NCBI GenBank assembly: GCA_937900045.1
Contig: CALCEB010000243.1
Coordinates: forward strand, 1 to 16,061
Source: an uncultured Acidobacteriota bacterium
GTDB taxonomy: Bacteria > Acidobacteriota > Terriglobia > UBA7540
Length of the DNA stretch: 16,061 nt
Reading direction: 5' to 3'
The notes beneath the pieces are model-generated. The model did not search any database. It was not told the origin of the DNA and worked only from the letters and a program-made list of their open reading frames with translations. Shown here piece after piece: positions 13,622-16,061 of the stretch (within the stretch, counting starts at the first letter, position 1; every line of letters starts with the position of its first letter). A program made the position numbers and the translations under genes.

Positions 13622-15226
13622 GTGCGCAGAGGGTTCTGTTTCCGTAAAGTCGGACGCTATGCGACCATCGTTGTTCTTACATGGGGAGTGATTCTTTCAA
13701 GTAGACTCACAGGACCGACAGTTCATGCCCAGAAGCCGAAGCCCTTTTCCGAACAAGAGATTGTTCGGCTGCTTAAAGGCGACGTGACACCTAAGCGAGT
13801 AGCTGAGCTAGCGCGGGACCGCAAGATCGATTTCCAGATTACGCCAGAAGTCGAGAAGGAACTGCGCAGGGCCGGGGCGACCAATTCACTACTATCGGCA
13901 CTCCGGACGGCCGCTCCGCCAAGTGGCGGGCAGGCTGCCGTTGGCAGCGTAGGCAGTGGGACACTGACCGGTGCTATTGCCCGCAACCACAATGAGTTGT
14001 GGGAGTTGGCTCAAAAGACTAACCGCGACTACTTCGAATTCCAGTTACCCCGCGAAGGCGCAAGGCAGAATATCGGGTCTTTGCAGGTGCAGCTTGTGCA
14101 CACCGACGCCGAGCACAACCTCTTCACGATGAACCTCTATTTTGATGGCAAAGTGTCGCAACGATCAAACGAAGCGATTGACGAGCCCGTTGTTTTCTAT
14201 ATGCGGAACGCGGCGAGCGCCCTCATACTTGTAGCGAATAAGGTAGGCAAGAATTCGGTCGGCGGTTATATCAGCGCACCAAAAGGCTTCTTTCCAAACG
14301 CGACGAGCGTGCTCGCCAAGACTGCATCGACTTCTCCCTTCGAGAACCGGATCGCAACACCTGCCCCAGCGCCTCTTGCTACGCTTCTCGTTGAAGGCAC
14401 TCCGGGCGCGCACGTCTATCTCGATGATGTTCCGGTAGGGACTACGAGTCCCGAAGGCGGGTTGAAGCTACCAAACCTTCCGCCGGGCCCCCACAAGGTC
14501 CGGTTGTCACTCGACGGTTACAAAGATGCGGAGCGAAGTGTGGACCTGCCGACCGGCCAGACGCAAATGATTTCTGTGAGCCTGCAGCCCCTGAAAGTTG
14601 CGCGGTCCCCGGAGCCCACCGCCGCCACACAGTCCGGTACCACGGTGCCTGGGGCCTTATCCCAGTACACAGTTCCGGCCGGTACATTTCGAGGCTTCTC
14701 GGTCGATAGCCTTACACGCTCATGGCGGGACCGGCTTGGGTTAGGTCGCACTACAGTCGGAGTGGTTATAACCGCTCTTCCGCCCACTGCAGCCGAGGCA
14801 GGATTGCAGCCCGGCATGGTGATAGAAAACGTTAATCACCACCCCGTGAGCTCCGAGGCGGACTTCCGCATGCTGACCGCCCACGCTCAAGGCCAAACCT
14901 TGCTGCGCATCTTTTACGAGGGCAGGTCCACGTGGCTCGTGTACCAGCCCTCGCCGCCGCATCACAAGAAAAAACGGAAAACCCTGATCGGTGTAGTCAG
15001 CGACAGCGCGTGCGGCGTAAAGCATTCGAGAGCTAGCCGCCAAGCCGCGGAGTGTGTCTCGAAGTGTGTCGCCGGGGGCGCCAGGTACGTGCTTGTTTCA
15101 CGCGGCAAGATATATCAAATTGAACCCCAGGATCAGTTCTCCAACTTCGCTGGCATGAAAATAAAGGTTACAGGAACTACTGAAGGTGGCTTAGTCAATG
15201 CCGATTCTGTTTTACTCGTTCGGTAA
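13622..15226 (+). CDS. exported PEGA- and PDZ-domain protein with N-terminal repeat module
   Basis: A 534-residue protein with a signal peptide (about 1-36, ending VHAQ). In order: a helical module of about 57 residues (42-98; 'EIVRLLKGDVTPKRVAELAR'), a region of unknown fold (about 115-235), a PEGA domain (253-325; 'LLVEGTPGAHVYLDDVPVGT' and 'PPGPHKVRLSLDGY'), a PDZ domain (about 355-440; 'TAAEAGLQPGMVIENVNHHP'), and a C-terminal domain (454-533; 'GVVSDSACGVKH', Cys464/478/482) that I recall as DUF5818-like. PEGA and PDZ suggest binding at the cell surface or in the periplasm, not catalysis; no protease triad is seen. GTG at 13622 follows GGGAGGGG. It follows the kinase closely, so it may belong to the same signalling unit. 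Confidence 0.82.
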   Translation: MRRGFCFRKVGRYATIVVLTWGVILSSRLTGPTVHAQKPKPFSEQEIVRLLKGDVTPKRVAELARDRKIDFQITPEVEKELRRAGATNSLLSALRTAAPPSGGQAAVGSVGSGTLTGAIARNHNELWELAQKTNRDYFEFQLPREGARQNIGSLQVQLVHTDAEHNLFTMNLYFDGKVSQRSNEAIDEPVVFYMRNAASALILVANKVGKNSVGGYISAPKGFFPNATSVLAKTASTSPFENRIATPAPAPLATLLVEGTPGAHVYLDDVPVGTTSPEGGLKLPNLPPGPHKVRLSLDGYKDAERSVDLPTGQTQMISVSLQPLKVARSPEPTAATQSGTTVPGALSQYTVPAGTFRGFSVDSLTRSWRDRLGLGRTTVGVVITALPPTAAEAGLQPGMVIENVNHHPVSSEADFRMLTAHAQGQTLLRIFYEGRSTWLVYQPSPPHHKKKRKTLIGVVSDSACGVKHSRASRQAAECVSKCVAGGARYVLVSRGKIYQIEPQDQFSNFAGMKIKVTGTTEGGLVNADSVLLVR

Positions 15227-15230
15227 GGAC

Positions 15231-16061
15231 ATGCAGACCCTCAAGGATAATGCGAGGGAATGCGTGCAGCTCGCAAATAAGTCGAAAAGGGAAGGCGTAC
15301 CTCGCGAGAACACGTGGAGAGCCATTCTCGCGCCTGCTTTCGTCTTTTCGCTCGCGCTGATTCTCCAGCTTCGCGCGGTTGCCCAGGTTTCACCCAAGCC
15401 GCTCTCAAAGGACGAAATTGTCAGATTGCTAAAGGGCGACGTGACGCCTCGGCGTGTGGCCGAACTGGCGCGGGAGCGAAGCATCGATTTTCAAATAACA
15501 ATGGAGATCGAGAAAGAACTGCGTGCAGCCGGCGCCGACGACGCGCTTCTCTCGGTACTTCGAGGGGTAGCTCCCAAACCCGCGCCTCCGGCAGCGCCGA
15601 AGCCCTCCGTTGAACGGGCGGCCGAACCCTCGCCGGGAGCCGTCAAGGAGAATCCGAAGGACGGCCTGAAGTACGTCTGGATTCCACCGGGCGCGTTCAT
15701 GATGGGGTGCTCGCCGGGAGACAGCGAGTGCAACGCTGACGAGAAGCCCGCCCACCCCGTTACCATCACGAAGGGTTTCTGGATGGGCCAGACCGAGGTC
15801 ACGGTGGGAGCGTACAAGCGCTTTGCGCAGCAAACTGCTGGAAGAGGGATGCCGCCCGAACCGAGCTTTAGCAAGCCGCTGAACAGTGGATGGAGCGATA
15901 ACTCCATGCCCATTGCCCATTGTCGACGTCACGTGGGATGACGCGCAAGCCTATTGTACTTGGGCGGGAGGACGCTTGCCGACCGAGGCGGAGTGGGAGT
16001 ACGCGGCCCGCGGCGGGCAGCGCGACGCAGTGCGGTCCGAGGGTGGCGCCCGCGCCGACGG
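15231..16061 (+). pseudogene. SUMF1/FGE-like exported protein, frameshifted and 3' partial
   Basis: The gene starts at ATG 15231, 4 nt after the previous stop (AAGG just upstream); an ATG at 15198 would overlap the PEGA gene. A hydrophobic signal-like segment is at about 31-52, then the same helical module as the previous protein (58-114), a Pro/Ala linker, and from residue 145 a formylglycine-generating-enzyme (SUMF1) domain: 'YVWIPPGAFMMGCSPGDSEC' and 'GFWMGQTEVTVGAYKRF'. A tandem copy of GCCCATT (15908-15921) shifts the frame, giving a stop at 15941 (236 aa). The other frame continues correctly: 'IVDVTWDDAQAYCTWAGGRL' then 'PTEAEWEYAARGG' to the window end. Most FGE-like proteins of this type lack the catalytic cysteines, which lie beyond the window. 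It could be a true mutation or an assembly error. Confidence 0.8.

Overview
The window looks like a piece of an Acidobacteriota chromosome, probably soil-derived and possibly from a metagenome assembly. Several small proteins are of kinds I associate with that phylum: the 'dimeric barrel' monooxygenase-like protein, the XRE regulator with a long conserved tail, the small basic protein, and the GH15 - GRP sugar transporter - GMC oxidoreductase - glucose dehydrogenase cluster. The palindromic intergenic repeats and the serine/threonine kinase with an N-terminal zinc ribbon point the same way. This assignment comes from family recognition, not from a search.

Layout. (1) 1-1149, minus strand: a cluster of small unknown genes (a 5' fragment at the window edge, a 46-residue basic protein, a 166-residue protein) and a decayed small membrane-protein gene. 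(2) 1195-2646: a divergent pair, an antibiotic-biosynthesis-monooxygenase-like protein (minus) and an XRE regulator (plus). A strong sigma-70-like promoter and a perfect 7-bp inverted repeat lie between them. (3) 2760-3254: the 3' remnant of an ISL3-family transposase gene. (4) 3366-9592, plus strand: four genes in a row for releasing, importing and oxidising glucose: GH15 glucoamylase, GRP-family sugar permease, GMC flavoprotein oxidoreductase and zinc-dependent glucose dehydrogenase. Nothing in the first, third or fourth protein looks like a signal peptide, so hydrolysis and oxidation are probably cytosolic. (5) 9688-11586: three toxin-antitoxin loci packed into under 2 kb and mixed with repeats. 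They are an antitoxin with a truncated PIN toxin, a MNT nucleotidyltransferase with a HEPN toxin gene split by a 96-bp MITE, and an intact-looking hicBA. (6) 11928-end, plus strand: a membrane-anchored Ser/Thr kinase, an exported PEGA/PDZ protein and an exported formylglycine-generating-enzyme-like protein. The last two share an N-terminal module of about 57 residues. The last gene is frameshifted by a 7-bp tandem duplication.

The strongest observations are the MITE with TA duplication inside the HEPN gene (excising it in silico restores the reading frame), the 7-bp duplication that breaks the FGE-like gene, the shared undescribed module in the kinase cluster, and the palindrome centred on overlapping divergent promoters. 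I saw no tRNA, rRNA or CRISPR array.
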